Source: Hedera helix (lineage: Eukaryota; Streptophyta; Magnoliopsida; Apiales; Araliaceae). Taken from it: 64,000 nucleotides of DNA. Location: positions 50,107,702 to 50,171,701 of the forward strand of contig OX359264.1 in NCBI GenBank assembly GCA_947179155.2, given 5' to 3'. The translations under genes and the position numbers were made by a program. Below are positions 1 through 11,842 of the stretch, one piece after another. Below the pieces are notes generated by a model that searched no databases, was not told where the DNA came from, and saw only the letters and a program-made list of their open reading frames with translations. Every line of letters begins with the position of its first letter. Positions within the stretch are counted from its first letter, which is position 1.

Positions 1-14
1 ATTACTGTTGAAGG

Positions 15-442
15 ATATATATATATATATATATATATGAGAAATGAAACATCAATAACTAAGTATTCTTTGCCAATCAGGATTGGTATTAAATAATCAC
101 CCCTAGCTATTTGGTTAATAACCAGAAATCTTAATAAAATCAACCAAGTAAATAATTCTGAACCTCGGTCATATTCTTGTGCCTGCAGAAAGCAGTTCAG
201 TTCTTTCAGTGCTTGAGAGCAAGATGAACAAGCTACACACGACGAATTCATGGAATTTTCTGGGAATAGATTCTCAAAGGAAAATGGCATTTTCTCAGAA
301 CTCACATGAATTATATACGAGACCCATATTTATTTATGTGGGTGAAATTTTATAGAAAGAATAACAATTCTCAAGAAATTTAATGTACCCAAACTAATTG
401 ATTATATTTGAAAATTGAAACTGTAAATACATCTCCATTTTT

Positions 443-500
<58 letters not shown>
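15..500. repeat. (AT)n microsatellites in A/T-rich flank
   Basis: Two pure dinucleotide AT tracts are visible, at 15-38 and 449-500. The stretch between them, and on to 998, is A/T-rich and shows no convincing ORF, splice pattern or terminal repeat. Confidence 0.9.
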
Positions 501-502
<2 letters not shown>

Positions 503-1006
503 GTTTCAAACTAATGCATAAATTTTTATTTTTAATTTATAAAATGATATAAAATCATTAACATGCCAATATTTTTATTCTTAATTGATTTGAGCGTTAT
601 CATGCCATCATATTATATTTCTAGTCAATTTGAAAAAAATATTTAAAATAAGTCAATGTCTTGCGAATAAAATGTTGGCACGTGGGGTTATGATTTATGA
701 GTTCTTACCATACATAACTATATTAGGTCTCGAATAATTAAAATAGATTGTGCAGGGTGAATAGTCTTAATTTTTCAATAATATAATTAAATTTATTACC
801 AAGTGTTTAATAATAATTTGTTAGATAATAAGCAGCGGAGTAAATTTGAAAAACGCTTCCACCTTCAAATTAAATGTTAGGTGGTTTTAATAAGAGCGTT
901 AGGCAAGAGAATATATAAAACAATAAATGAAATCGTATGGATTAACGAAGACACAAACATAAAGTGATCTTCAGTTCACTATAAATATAATTACCTCACT
1001 AAGAAT

Positions 1007-2437
1007 TAGATCTGGCAAACGGGCGGGCCGGGCCGGGCTTGGGCGGACCAACGACGGGCCGGGCCAAAACGGGCCGGGTTTCTGCGGGCTGGGAAATGGT
1101 CGGCCCGTGGCCCGCGCGGGCCGGGCCGGCCCGGCCCGCGGGCTTTTTGGTTAATTTTTTTTTTTTTTGCAAAATATTTATTTATTATTATTATTTTTTA
1201 TTATGGCTTATAATTTGAAATAAAAATACTAAAACTAATTATTTATAATTATTGAGTTTAATATTGTAGGCTCAAGTAACGGCCATTTGAGTATTTTTTA
1301 ATTTTTAAAAAAACTTTATTTATTTAATTTTTATTCTCTATTTTTTAGTAGTCAAATTCTGTTTAAAGCAACTGTAAATATAAAGTATCTAAATATATTT
1401 TTATTAGATGAATTGTTAAAATTAAGAGTCTAAATAAAAATAATCCGAAAGGTACAACTCAATGGACTGGACAGCTTAGTTGTATATTTTATGGAGTTGG
1501 CATTCTGCTAAAGTTAAAGGGACTTTGATGTGGGCTGGCTATTCAAGTGGTACAAATATATAGCATGCATGCTCCTACTATTACATCACGCCATTCATTG
1601 ACTATTATTTATATTCATGCTTTAGTAGTTTTATTAGTTTAGTTTATATATTTGGCTTCACTATTATTATATATATATACACTACTAAGTCCCAATCTTT
1701 TTTCCCATTGATTTATAATTTAAAATAAATACTAACATTAATTATTTATAATTATATCACATAATTTATATATAATTATTTAATATTATTAATAAATAAA
1801 ATAAGACAATCAATAATTTTATAAATATTTTATACTCATATATATTAAAATGTAACTAATACTATTAATTACAATACTAGTAAATTACAATACTACTTAA
1901 TAAAAATTAAATTGAAAAAAATAACTTGATTGAATGACATTAATTAATAATTACATTCCCTTGTTAGTTGTAATAACTAATAAGTATTAAGTAATAACAT
2001 AGATGTCAAATAAAATATTAAAAAATAAAAAACGCATATCAAACAATTGTTACATTAAGTCATTTCGGAATAAGCAAATAAAAGTAAGAGAGAGAAGTAG
2101 ATTACTAATGGTGTATTACTTATTTACTTGAAAGTTGAAGCTAAAGGGAAAGCAAGAACAAATATAGTTGAAAGCCTAATTTAAAACAATAAGATGTTCT
2201 AGCTCAGTTGGTTGAACGCTTATTTACTGGCTTCAAGGTCTCGAGTTCAAGCCCTACAAGCAGCACTCTTTTTACAAAGAAAAAAAAAAACTCACGGGCT
2301 CACGGGCGGGCCGGGCCACTCCGGGCCGGGCCAAAACGGCCCGCCTTTACACGGGCTGAAATTATAAAGCCCAGAGCCCAATATTTACGGGCCAGCCCGG
2401 CCCGGCCCGCGGGCCCGGGCCTACTTTGCCAGGTCTA
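1007..2437. mobile_element. Non-autonomous hAT-superfamily element
   Basis: The left end reads TAGATCTGGCAAAC and the reverse complement of the right end reads TAGACCTGGCAAA, so there is a short terminal inverted repeat. Both ends are followed inward by G/C-rich subterminal arrays of GGGCCGGGCC-type words (about 1020-1145 and 2300-2420), while the middle is A/T-rich. The element is flanked by a perfect 8-bp direct repeat CTAAGAAT at 999-1006 and 2438-2445. An 8-bp duplication plus such termini is characteristic of hAT elements. No transposase ORF is present, so it would have to be moved by an enzyme encoded elsewhere. The interior holds a tRNA-like segment near 2195-2262. Confidence 0.85.
2195..2262 (+). 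other. tRNA-like / SINE head with A and B boxes
   Basis: A TAGCTCAGTTGG word (2200-2211) matches the internal A box of tRNA genes. GAGTTCAAGCC (2243-2253) is close to the B box, at a normal spacing. An A-rich run follows at about 2280-2291. No complete cloverleaf was derived by eye, so this looks like a tRNA-derived SINE head or a decayed tRNA pseudogene rather than a functional tRNA. It lies inside the hAT element, just before its right G/C-rich subterminal block. Confidence 0.5.
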
Positions 2438-2445
2438 CTAAGAAT

Positions 2446-3205
2446 CAATGAGTACTAACAATATAAATGTATCATCCAGAAACCTAAGAACACCAAGTCT
2501 TTTTACAATTAATAACAAAAAAATGAGCATAAATTATTGGTGTTGCTGCAATAAAACTAGAGGTTTATAACATGTAATAGTTCACTAATTATTGATCCGT
2601 AATGTTTACTTAACGATACTTTAAATAACGGGATATAAATATTTAAATATAAAAGTACGAAGTACAAATCGAGTCACACTTTAAGATCATAATGCATTTA
2701 ATCCTTTTTTTTATTTGATTGGTAGTCTTGTGTTTCTCGTTAAAAGACACGTTGAATACTTTTTTATTTCACTTCCAGAACTAATTTATAGTTGTCACGT
2801 ATATTTTAATCGGATGACCTTGCTTACTTATTCTAGGTTTTAGCACCCTTCATCTTGGTTCCTTCTTCTTAGACTGCTTAATCTATGTACTTGCTTATAC
2901 GTAGGTTTTTACACAGCGATCTTCGAATTTGAGCGTCACTGATTATTTATGATTTCTCTTTTGCAATCTTCAATCTAGCATTAAGAATTATTACAACTGA
3001 AAGAGTCTTATACATTTATTTTACGAAATTACATTAACACTTGCGCGCCTTATGGTATACATTACGCGTCTTATGGTATACAATGTTCAAAGACTCTCAT
3101 TTACGTCTAAATTTACATCAACACTTATCTATTATCTATTATTATTTATTTATATATTCTAAGACATGTAAATTGACACCATGTGCTGCCAAGTGTCAAC
3201 CGCTA
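2446..3205. other. A/T-rich spacer, nothing recognised
   Basis: No ORF with recognisable domains, no terminal repeats and no convincing splice structure were seen. A short near-duplication of a 'gcgccttatggtatac'-like phrase occurs around 3044-3082. Confidence 0.6.
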
Positions 3206-3620
3206 TGTAATACCCAGTTAGTTTTTAAAAGAAAAGTCCCACATCACCTAAATATTAAACCATCTCCCTTGCCTTTACCTATATGTATGGCCATACCCCT
3301 TCCCATTTTAACAACAAAAACATTAAGGCTTTTCCCAATGTGAGGAAACCTTTTTGTGTGAGGGCCTTTTTAGTAAGGATCTCCCTAGTTAAAAATTTTG
3401 GTGTCGAGGACGTGGGCGGACTACGAACCTCATAATTTCGGGTACGTCTCTTTTTCTTTCTTTGTGCAATTATTTAATTTTCTGTATTAGTTTTAATTTT
3501 GTAGTTTTAATTTTTGTATGCTATTTAGTTTGTTAGTTAATATATTTTGGTATATCTTTGTTAGTAATTAGCATTTTGGAATATTAAATTAGTATTTTTG
3601 TAACTTTAAAGTTTTGTCAG

Positions 3621-3669
<49 letters not shown>
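3621..3669. repeat. (ATA)n microsatellite
   Basis: An uninterrupted trinucleotide ATA/TAA tract inside the solo LTR. Confidence 0.95.
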
Positions 3670-3671
<2 letters not shown>

Positions 3672-4689
3672 TATTTGTTTGTAATAGAATTAAAAATGGA
3701 AAGAATATTTTTGAAAATATACTTATATGTATTTCGGAAGGAACAAGAAAACTATTATTTATTAATACGTTACCATGATTAGAATATTTATGTATGTATA
3801 ACTTTAGGTATAATTTTGTTTAGAATGGAAGGATTTCAGATTTGCCTAAGAGAGAGAAAATGTATAAAACTTAATCAATTGATTAACTATTTATTTATCA
3901 ATTCATTTATTTTGTTTAATTAGTTCCGATGGAGGGAATTTAACGAGTCAGTTTTGCAATATAATTTTGGGAATTACATTGCGTATTCCAGGTACGGATT
4001 CCGTACTCCTTCAGCAATATTCCTTTGATTTTAATTTGTTTGTTTTGTTCTTCATTAGAATTTGGATATTATTTTGATATATTGTTCATAGTCAAATGCA
4101 TATGATAGTTTTGTTTGATTTTAGATATTCACAACTTATCTTATACTCTTAAGCATGTCTAGTATTTATTTTGATTCTGTAGAAACGTACATGCAAGTAT
4201 AATTGGGAGACTTTGTGTCGATTTGTTTCGGTTTAGCATGTGCGTATTAGAACCCCTTTTGTGATATTGTGTCGCATTCGTTGTGACATGATATTTTTGT
4301 TAGAAAGTACCGTAGGGTATACCTGAGCTATAACCACCTGTGGGGGTACCACAGGCATGTCCTCTTGGCACCGAGGCATGACACTTCCGTGGCAGTGTGA
4401 TTAGTCCACGGCGTCTCCATTTTGTGTGCTCCGATGGGAGTGGCCAATTGGTATTTTGTTGTGGGAGGCGTATGGGTCGACCCTAGTTTTCTGTTCTGTT
4501 CTGTTCTGCGGCTTGGTGTTGTTTGTGCCGAACACACCTTCCGATTTTGTATACATTTGGATCTGCAGTCCAATGTGTGCCTGCCTGTGTGACAGTATTT
4601 TGACTTGTCTTTGTGACAAGGTATATTTCTGTTTTGTTCTGAGCTCGGTATGAAATAAACACAGCCATTCAATTCAGCCTTTTATGTTG

Positions 4690-4850
4690 TTCAGTAAATC
4701 AGTTTCAGTTCAGTTTAGTAGATTTTGTTATTCAGTTCAGTAGATCAATTCAGTTCATTAGATTAGTTCAGTTTAGTAGATTTTGTTATTCATTTCAGTT
4801 GATTTTGTTAATCTCAGTTTGGTTCAGTTAATTTTGTTAATCAATTTCAG
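4690..4850 (+). repeat. Minisatellite in solo LTR
   Basis: Imperfect tandem copies built on 'ttcagttcagtttagtagat' followed by 'tttgttatt' or 'tttgttaat', about five partial units. They lie in the 3' third of the 3206-5033 LTR. Confidence 0.7.
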
Positions 4851-5179
4851 TTCTTATTTTTGTACTCTTTATCCGTACTGGGCATTTGGCTCATGCTGTG
4901 TTTTTCTTCCGGCAGGTTTGCAAGGGGATTCAAGGGCAAGTGTGAAGAGAGTTTTCTTATTTGTTTTGACACTCTGTTTCGAGTTTGTTCGTGCGTAGCC
5001 TCCTTTTCCACTAGTCAGGAAGAGGGTGTTACACGCTAGCTCACTCCAATTCCCTCTGTATTAATTATATTACACGTGTCAAATTAGTAGACATTGACAC
5101 ATTATTATTAATTATTTGCAAATGTGGTTCCTACATTCATGCATACAAATTTAATTACATATAATTATTCAACAATTGA

Positions 5180-6125
5180 ACTTTTGAACTTTATTTACAT
5201 ATAATTTTCACACAAGATAATCCCATAATTTTCACGCATAAAATTCTTTTCCATAATTGAGTTTTCAATTTTTTTTTAAAGATAATTACAACTAAATTTT
5301 TTAATTTCATACTCGCACAACAAAATGTAACATTATCCCATAATTGCATCAATCCTAATTTAGTATTATCCCACAAATACGTCATGTATAAAATCTGAAT
5401 CTCATATTATTATCCAATACTCAGGCTTTTGAACTTTAATTACATATAATTTTCACACAAAAAATAATAATCCCATTCTCATGTATAAAATTATTTCCCA
5501 TACTTGGGTTTTCAAATTTTAAAAAAAGATAATTATTGCTAATTTTTTTTAATTCCATACTCACACAAAAAAATGTAACATTATTCGATTCCAATTTGGT
5601 ATTATCCCATAAATTTGTCATGCATAAAAATTGAATCTCATATTATTATCCAATACTTGAGTTTTTGAGCTTTATTTATAGATAATTTTCACAAAAAAAT
5701 TATAATCACATTCTCACGCATAAAATTCTTTCTCATACTTGGGTTTTCAAAATTTTTTAAAAGATAATTACAACTAATTTTTTTTAATTCCATACTCACA
5801 CAAAAAAATGTAACATTATCCCACAATTGCAACAATCCCAATTTGGTATTATCCCATAAATATGTCACACATAAATTTTGAATCCCATATTATTATTCAA
5901 TAGTTAAGCTCTTGAACTTTATTTACAGACAATTTTCACACAAAATTATAATCTCATTCTCACGCAGAAAATTCTTTCTCATCCATGGGTTTTCAAATAT
6001 AGCTAAATTTTTTGCATTCCATAATCGCACAAAAAAATGAAACATTATCCCATAATTGCAACCATCCCAAATTGATATTATATCCCATAATTGCAGTAAT
6101 TCCCAAATTGATGGGCGATTCATCT
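5180..6125. repeat. Four tandem ~240-bp repeats
   Basis: The phrase 'ttttgaactttatttacatat' or a close variant recurs near 5182, 5428, 5664 and 5911, giving periods of roughly 236-247 bp. Each unit contains 'tttcacacaa', 'ctcacgcataaaattc' and 'aaaatgtaacattatccca' motifs in the same order. The fourth unit is shortened. Minus-strand ORFs in the units are similar to each other only because of the repeat. No protein domain is recognisable, so this is most likely a non-coding tandem array, possibly the 5' part of a decayed element ending near the TATA-like box at 6146. Confidence 0.8.
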
Positions 6126-6145
6126 AAACACGTTTTCAATCACTC

Positions 6146-6154
6146 TATAAATAG
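6146..6154 (+). promoter_or_regulatory. TATA-like box (TATAAATAG)
   Basis: TATAAATAG follows directly after the ~240-bp tandem repeats. The same word marks LTR promoters elsewhere in this window (17508 and 23612). No ORF lies downstream before the hAT-like element at 6629, so this is an orphan promoter or a remnant of an LTR or other element. Confidence 0.4.
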
Positions 6155-6628
6155 AGACTAACTATTTAATTCACACCACAAGCAAATCCCTCCTTCTTAT
6201 AACTTTATGATCTACTCATTTCCAGTCCGACATGCACGTGAATTTTTAGCTAAGTTTGAGACTTTTTTTTGTGACCGAACAATATTATTTCCTATAGAAG
6301 AGTTGTAGCTTATTTGTTTTTATAGTTTATGCAATGTTGAAATTAAGTATTAAGTATATCTTAATTCTTACATCTTACTATTGTCCAAACTTCTTGTTGT
6401 AAACATTTATAAGCTTGCAGCGATTGTTACACAGTTACTTGAGTGTAGTGGATGACTTCACATAATTTAGTCCACTTGTAACAAATAGTTGTTGGTACAT
6501 TGCTGAAATTGTCAACAGAAAAGGGTTAGCCTTTTATGGTAATTGATAGCCTTTTATGTTACTCGTGATTATGGTGCTCACTAATAAATTATTTATCTGC
6601 TCCTACTTCTTGACTCGATGCGTGCTTT

Positions 6629-6756
6629 TACACCTGATAAACGGAATAGGCCAAAATGGCCCAGATTTTTTGGGCCAAAAATCTTCAACCCGTGGCCAGG
6701 ACAAGTTGGGCTGGCCTGGCCCGCAGGCCATTTGATTATTTAATTAATTAATAATA

Positions 6757-6794
<38 letters not shown>

Positions 6795-7472
6795 AATTAT
6801 AATATATAACATAATATTTTGATTTTGGGCTATTAAGTATAGCATGTAATTTATTTTATTTAATAAAAATGTACTTATTAACAAAAAATATTGAATTTTT
6901 TTATGTTTAATTAAGAAATAATTTTAACTTTATAAACAATTGTGAGTATTATTTATTTGACTAAATATGTGAAACTAATAATTGTAATTAAATACCAAGA
7001 GACTAATTTTAAAAAAATGCTAGAATAATACCACAAACACATTACACATGTACATATTTATATAGTGACAATTATTTAATTACACTTGTAACGTATTATA
7101 CTATGTGCAAGTATATAAATATATAATTAATTAATATTTTTTATTAACATTTGATAATCAGTAATACTTTAAATTTTGCCTTATTTAAGTTCTTTCATAT
7201 CTAATAGTCATATGTTTGGAGATAATAGTATTTTGAATAAATGAATAGAAGTTGTGTTCCATAAATTGATCTAAACGATTAATGAATTAAGTTATTTTTA
7301 ACATTTTTTATGTATTGATATATTTATTTATTTTGAAAAAAAAATTAATTTGGGTCACGGGCCGAGCCAAAATGACCCACTTTTTTTTTAGCTAAAAAAT
7401 GAAAGCCCATAGTCCACTTTTTTTTTGGGCGGGTCGACCGGCCCACAGCTTGGTCCATTTTTGTCAAGTCTA
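6629..7472. mobile_element. Diverged hAT-like non-autonomous element
   Basis: The left end TACACCTGATAAACGG and the reverse complement of the right end (TAGACTTGACAAAAATGG) resemble the termini of the 1007-2437 element. Both flanks carry 'ggccaaaatggccca'-type subterminal words, as in the first element. The 8-bp flanks cgtgcttt (6621-6628) and ctttcttt (7473-7480) match at 6 of 8 positions, consistent with an eroded target duplication. An (ATT)n tract lies inside. No transposase is present. Confidence 0.6.
6757..6793. repeat. (ATT)n microsatellite
   Basis: A pure ATT/TTA run inside the second hAT-like element. Confidence 0.9.
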
Positions 7473-7682
7473 CTTTCTTTTGACTCAATGATTGTTTTGA
7501 TATATACTTCAACTTCTTTATATAGAACCGTGGTTCTGATGGACATGACATGTCTTCTGTCTTTATGTTTTTTCAATTTAATTGGCAGCTGCTAAAGCAT
7601 TTTTGGCATTTATGATTAATTTGCATGGAATTGCTAGAGCATTGATGTTTTATTTTGATTTAATAGTATTATGTGGCCTATT

Positions 7683-9952
7683 TATGACCCCCCCCCCCCC
7701 CAAATCGGGCTCACACCACCCAATTTGAGTAGTCAAAAGATTACAACAAAATTATTATAATACACTATTTAATACCTAATAATACACAACTAAATCTTCA
7801 CAATTATTACTATTCTACAATACAGTGAAGACTACTATAGCAACTATCTCAGACCGCTACTCCATTCCCCTTTCCTCCCCGCTAGTCCCGGCTACGCTAT
7901 CATTTCCTGAACAATTGAACAAAAAAGAAAAGGTGAACTCAAATAGCCTAGTAAGGAATATCATGACTAAGATAATAAAAAATGAATTATTCTTAGCCTT
8001 CAACAATTGAGTTCTTAATCAAATATAATAGACAACAAGTTTTAAATCAACAGCTGCAGTTGAGTTGTTAATAGAGATTGATAAACAACAAGATTTAAAT
8101 TAAAAATAGCAGTTAAATTCTTAAATAAAGTTCAACTGTAGTGAAACAATCACCACTAAGAGAATCAAATAGATCATATTGTCTACTAGTGTCTCTTTTA
8201 AAGAAAATCATCATCAGCTTTTATCATCTGAAACACCATTGGTCATAATCATGCTAAACAACAGTTCTTCTTTGCCCTCGACCAAAGAAAACATTCATCA
8301 CGTGTCCTTGTCATCCGACCAAAGACACCCAATAATTATATCGCCTTTATCCTATATTGCCTTTAACTTATCATCTGTGCCCTGGGCCATAGATATTCAG
8401 AACAACCTGATACTTGATAATAGAAATAACAACAGAGATATAAATAATGAACTGAAGAAACACGATAAACAATAACATTAGGAGTTAGCAAGTTTTACTT
8501 TGTCCAGATTCAAATAATGTCCAAATTATCAACGTGATATAGAGAAAAAGATGTCCAAGTCTAGTAGTAATGTCTAAGATCCACAAGGAAGAAGTTTAAC
8601 GTTAAGGTTTACGGTACAAGGAATTAGTCCAAAATGTTCACAGTTTAAATAAATGTCCATAGTTGAAAAGTTCAAGGTCCATAAGTTCACAATTCAAATA
8701 TGACGATGAAAATTTCATAGGAATATTTTTGTCAAATGGTATTAGATGAAGTGTAAATTATTAAGAGAATATTAATGAATTATTAATTCAAGAATCTTCA
8801 CCGTTTAATAATATTATGTACAAATGAGATGCTTTCTTACTATAGTAACTTTAAGTGATAGAAAATAAAAAAGATGGTATCCCTTACAAGTAAGAAAGAA
8901 AATGATATCCTTTTATGATAATGAAAAGAATAATATCTCTTACCATAATAAGTTTAAGAGTTTGAAAGAAAATGATATCCCTTACCTTATCTCGTGACTA
9001 AATACAACTTTTATGAGGTTGATCAACCTATATGTATATTCATAATTTAATTAATAAGTAATACATACTAATTTTATTTATATAAAATCATCAAAGTGAC
9101 TATATAGTATAAATATACTTCAAACTAGTTTTTAAAGAAAATAATTTTTCAAAGTAAAATATTTCAAAAGAAGTTTTTTAAAATAAATCTTCTAATAAAA
9201 GAGTCTTCTAAAGGAAAAGTTGTAAACTGATGTGTGTGAGAGTGTTTACATAACTTTTATAAAAAAAAAACTTACTTGAATAATACTCGTACCCTTCCAG
9301 ATCTTCAACGCTTAAGATAATTTTAATACACACAGAGAAACACTTATACTAAGAAATATTTAGAAAGTGGAAAGAAGATTGAGTGAGGAAAGTATGAAAC
9401 TAATTATGCTAAGCCCCATATTTATAGCCAGGGCCTAACCAACTTTTTTCTACACACACCTTACATATTTTAATCTTTATCTTTTAATCTAAACCATTCA
9501 TCAACCAACACACGTTTCACACTTTAATCTGCATCGTTCTTTTGACTAACACACGTTTCACGCCTACATGCGTGACACATTTACATGCATTACACACTTA
9601 CACGTGTTACACACTTACGCGTTACACATTTTTATATTATTTTATTGATTTAATATCTCAATTATTAAACATACAGTATTTTTTAAATAATAAATTTGTC
9701 TAACTATTTAATACCCGTGACTACTGCTGTAACAATTATTGGTCCAATAATGCAAGATGTTGTGCATTATGACAATTATTAATTCAATAATATGGAACAT
9801 TGTGCAATTAATAATGTAAAATATTATGTAATGACAATTATTGATTCAATAATGTAAAATGATTTGTAATGATAATTATTGGTTCAATAATGTAAAATAT
9901 TGTGTAATGACAATTATTGATAAAATATTGTGCAATAATCACTTTATCAATT
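7683..9952 (-). repeat. T1 3' LTR, distal part
   Basis: It is collinear with the T1 5' LTR at 43544-45740. For example, the segments around 8230-8330 and 44100-44200 are nearly the same, with about 7 differences per 100 bases counted by eye. It starts with a 14-C run (7688-7701) where other copies have only five or six C. It contains 'caataattgtcattaca'-type tandem units near 9730-9935 and the reverse TATA word near 9417. Homology breaks off at 9952, where the Athila-like element begins. Confidence 0.85.
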
Positions 9953-10149
9953 ATTTATTTTTGTGTTTTTATTTTATTTTATTTTATTCTAGTCATTTTT
10001 CGTAGTTATTTTTATTTTTATTTCCTTGCTTGTTTATGACCATAACTCGTTCTACTAATCAAAGTGATTTAAGGTTTGATCCAGAAATCGAAAGAACCTT
10101 GCGCGGATTAAAGAAATAAGGACAAACAAATCTTGAAGCCACAAACATC

Positions 10150-11842
10150 ATGGCTGGAAATCGAACCTTGAAGGTACTTGCGGCCCCAGATTTGAATCAA
10201 CAACCTTTATGCATCACTTTTCCCAATTTAGATGTTAACACTTCTTTTGAGTTAAAGTCTGGTCTAATACATCTTTTGCCCACTTTTCATGGACTTGCAG
10301 GTGAAGACCCGTATAAACACTTAAAAGAATTTCATGTGGTATGCACGAGCATGAAACCACCCGGAGTGACTGAAGAGCAGATCAAATTACGAGCTTTTCC
10401 CTTCTCTTTGAAAGATTTGGCTAAAGATTGGCTCTACTATCTACCATCCGGAAGTATAACCACATGGGAAGAGGTGAAGAGATTATTCTTGGAGAAATAT
10501 TTCCCAGCTTCAAGGGCGGCCAACATACGAAAAGAAATTTGCGGTGTGAGGCAAAACCATGGAGAATCCCTGTACGAATATTGGGAATGTTTCAAGAAAT
10601 TATGTGCAAGCTGCCCCCACCATCAAATCAGCGAACAACTCCTAATCCAATACTTTTATGAGGGACTCATGTCTACTGATAGAAGCATGATTGATGCTGC
10701 TAGTGGAGGCGCTTTGGTGGACAAAACGCCCGAAGCTGCAAGGAATTTAATTGCAAACATAGCGGCTAATTCCCAACAATTTGGCACTAGGCTTGATTTT
10801 TCGTCCAAAAATGTTAATGAGGAAATATTTCTTCACTTGAGCAACGAATTGATAGTCTGACCTCCGTTGTTCGTCAAATGGCTGTAGGTAATACACAACA
10901 AGTAAAAGCTTGTGGGATTTGTGCGCTAGTAGGACATCCAACAGATATGTGCCCCACTCTTCACGATGAGTCCTATGAACAAGTAAATGCAGCAAGTGGT
11001 TTTCCTGGTCAACCACAAAGGAGATATGATCCCTATTCACATACAACTCAGGTTGGAGAGATCATCCTAATTTCAGCTATGGAAATCCACAAGGGAATCC
11101 ACCCACAAATCCAAACTTTGCAAGCTACCAACAATACAAGCAGCCATATCCCAACAAACAACAGGGCCAATCATCTAATTCTAATATGTCTTTAGAGGAT
11201 TTGGTTAAACAACTTACCACTAACACTTTGCAATTTCAGCAGGACACGAAGGCAAATATGCATAATTTGGAAATGCAAATGGGACAAATGGCGACTGCCA
11301 TCAATCGATTGGAGGCTCAAGGCTTTGGAAAATTACCATCTCAAACAGTGGTGAATCCAAAAGAGAACGCAAGCTCAATCACTTTGAGAAGTGGTAAAGA
11401 GCTACAAACTTCGGAAACGACAGAGTCTGCACCAACAGAGCAAGGCAAAACAGAAGCAGACCACACGGATGAAGGCGACAGTAAAGCGGAGGACAATGTT
11501 TTAAGCGACAATGGTAACCCTAAGCATAAATTTCCACCTCTCTCTGATTATAAACCGGTACCCCCTTTTCCTCTAGCTTTAACAGAAAAAAGAAAATATG
11601 AGAAAGATTCCGATTTATATGAAACTTTTCATCAATGCGAGGTAAAAATTTCATTGTTAGATGCAATTAAACAAGTACCTCGCTTTGCTAGATTTCTAAA
11701 AGAATTGTGTACACACAAGAGAAAACAAGCACTCAAAAGGTATGAAAAGGTAACAGTAGGAAAAAATGTGTCTGCCGTGATTCAAAGAAACTTCCTACAA
11801 AGTGCCAAGATTCAGGAATGTTTGCTATCCCTTGTTAGATAG
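10150..11842 (+). pseudogene. Athila-like gag, frameshifted
   Basis: Gag makes the particle that packages element RNA. The start at 10150 opens a 236-codon frame with a retrotransposon gag core (hydrophobic segment, 'DWLYYLP', 'F..KYFP' and 'Y.RF..L'-like motifs). A frameshift near 10840 moves the frame so that the intended reading continues into 10878 onward. That part carries one zinc knuckle, CX2CX4HX4C, beginning at about 10917 (CGICALVGHPTDMC). A second frameshift near 11050 passes reading to the frame of 11186-11842, a hydrophilic, E/K/T-rich linker. A third shift near 11815 leads into the protease. The domains are complete but the frame is broken three times, so no functional Gag can be made. 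Assignment to Gag is confident; exact shift positions are approximate. Confidence 0.8.

Larger units (their letters stand above)
3206..5033 (+). mobile_element. Solo LTR, 1.83 kb
   Basis: The segment begins TGTAATACCC and ends GGGTGTTACA, a nearly perfect short terminal inverted repeat with TG...CA ends. It is flanked by the perfect 5-bp direct repeat CGCTA (3201-3205 and 5034-5038). There is no internal coding region, primer-binding site or second LTR, so this is a solo LTR left by LTR-LTR recombination. The 5-bp duplication is typical of both LTR superfamilies. Family assignment is open; the ends resemble long plant Ty3/gypsy LTRs. It contains an (ATA)n tract and a 'cagttcagtttagtaga' minisatellite near 4690-4850. 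Orientation is assigned only from the TGTAA start. Confidence 0.85.

Noticed and set aside
2195..2262. Functional tRNA gene
   Set aside because: A and B boxes are present, but a full cloverleaf could not be formed by eye and an A-rich tail follows. SINE/tRNA pseudogene is preferred.
1007..2437. G/C-rich ends as CpG-island promoters
   Set aside because: The repeated GGGCCGGGCC words form an inverted pair next to the termini and the TSD, which is better explained as hAT subterminal repeats.
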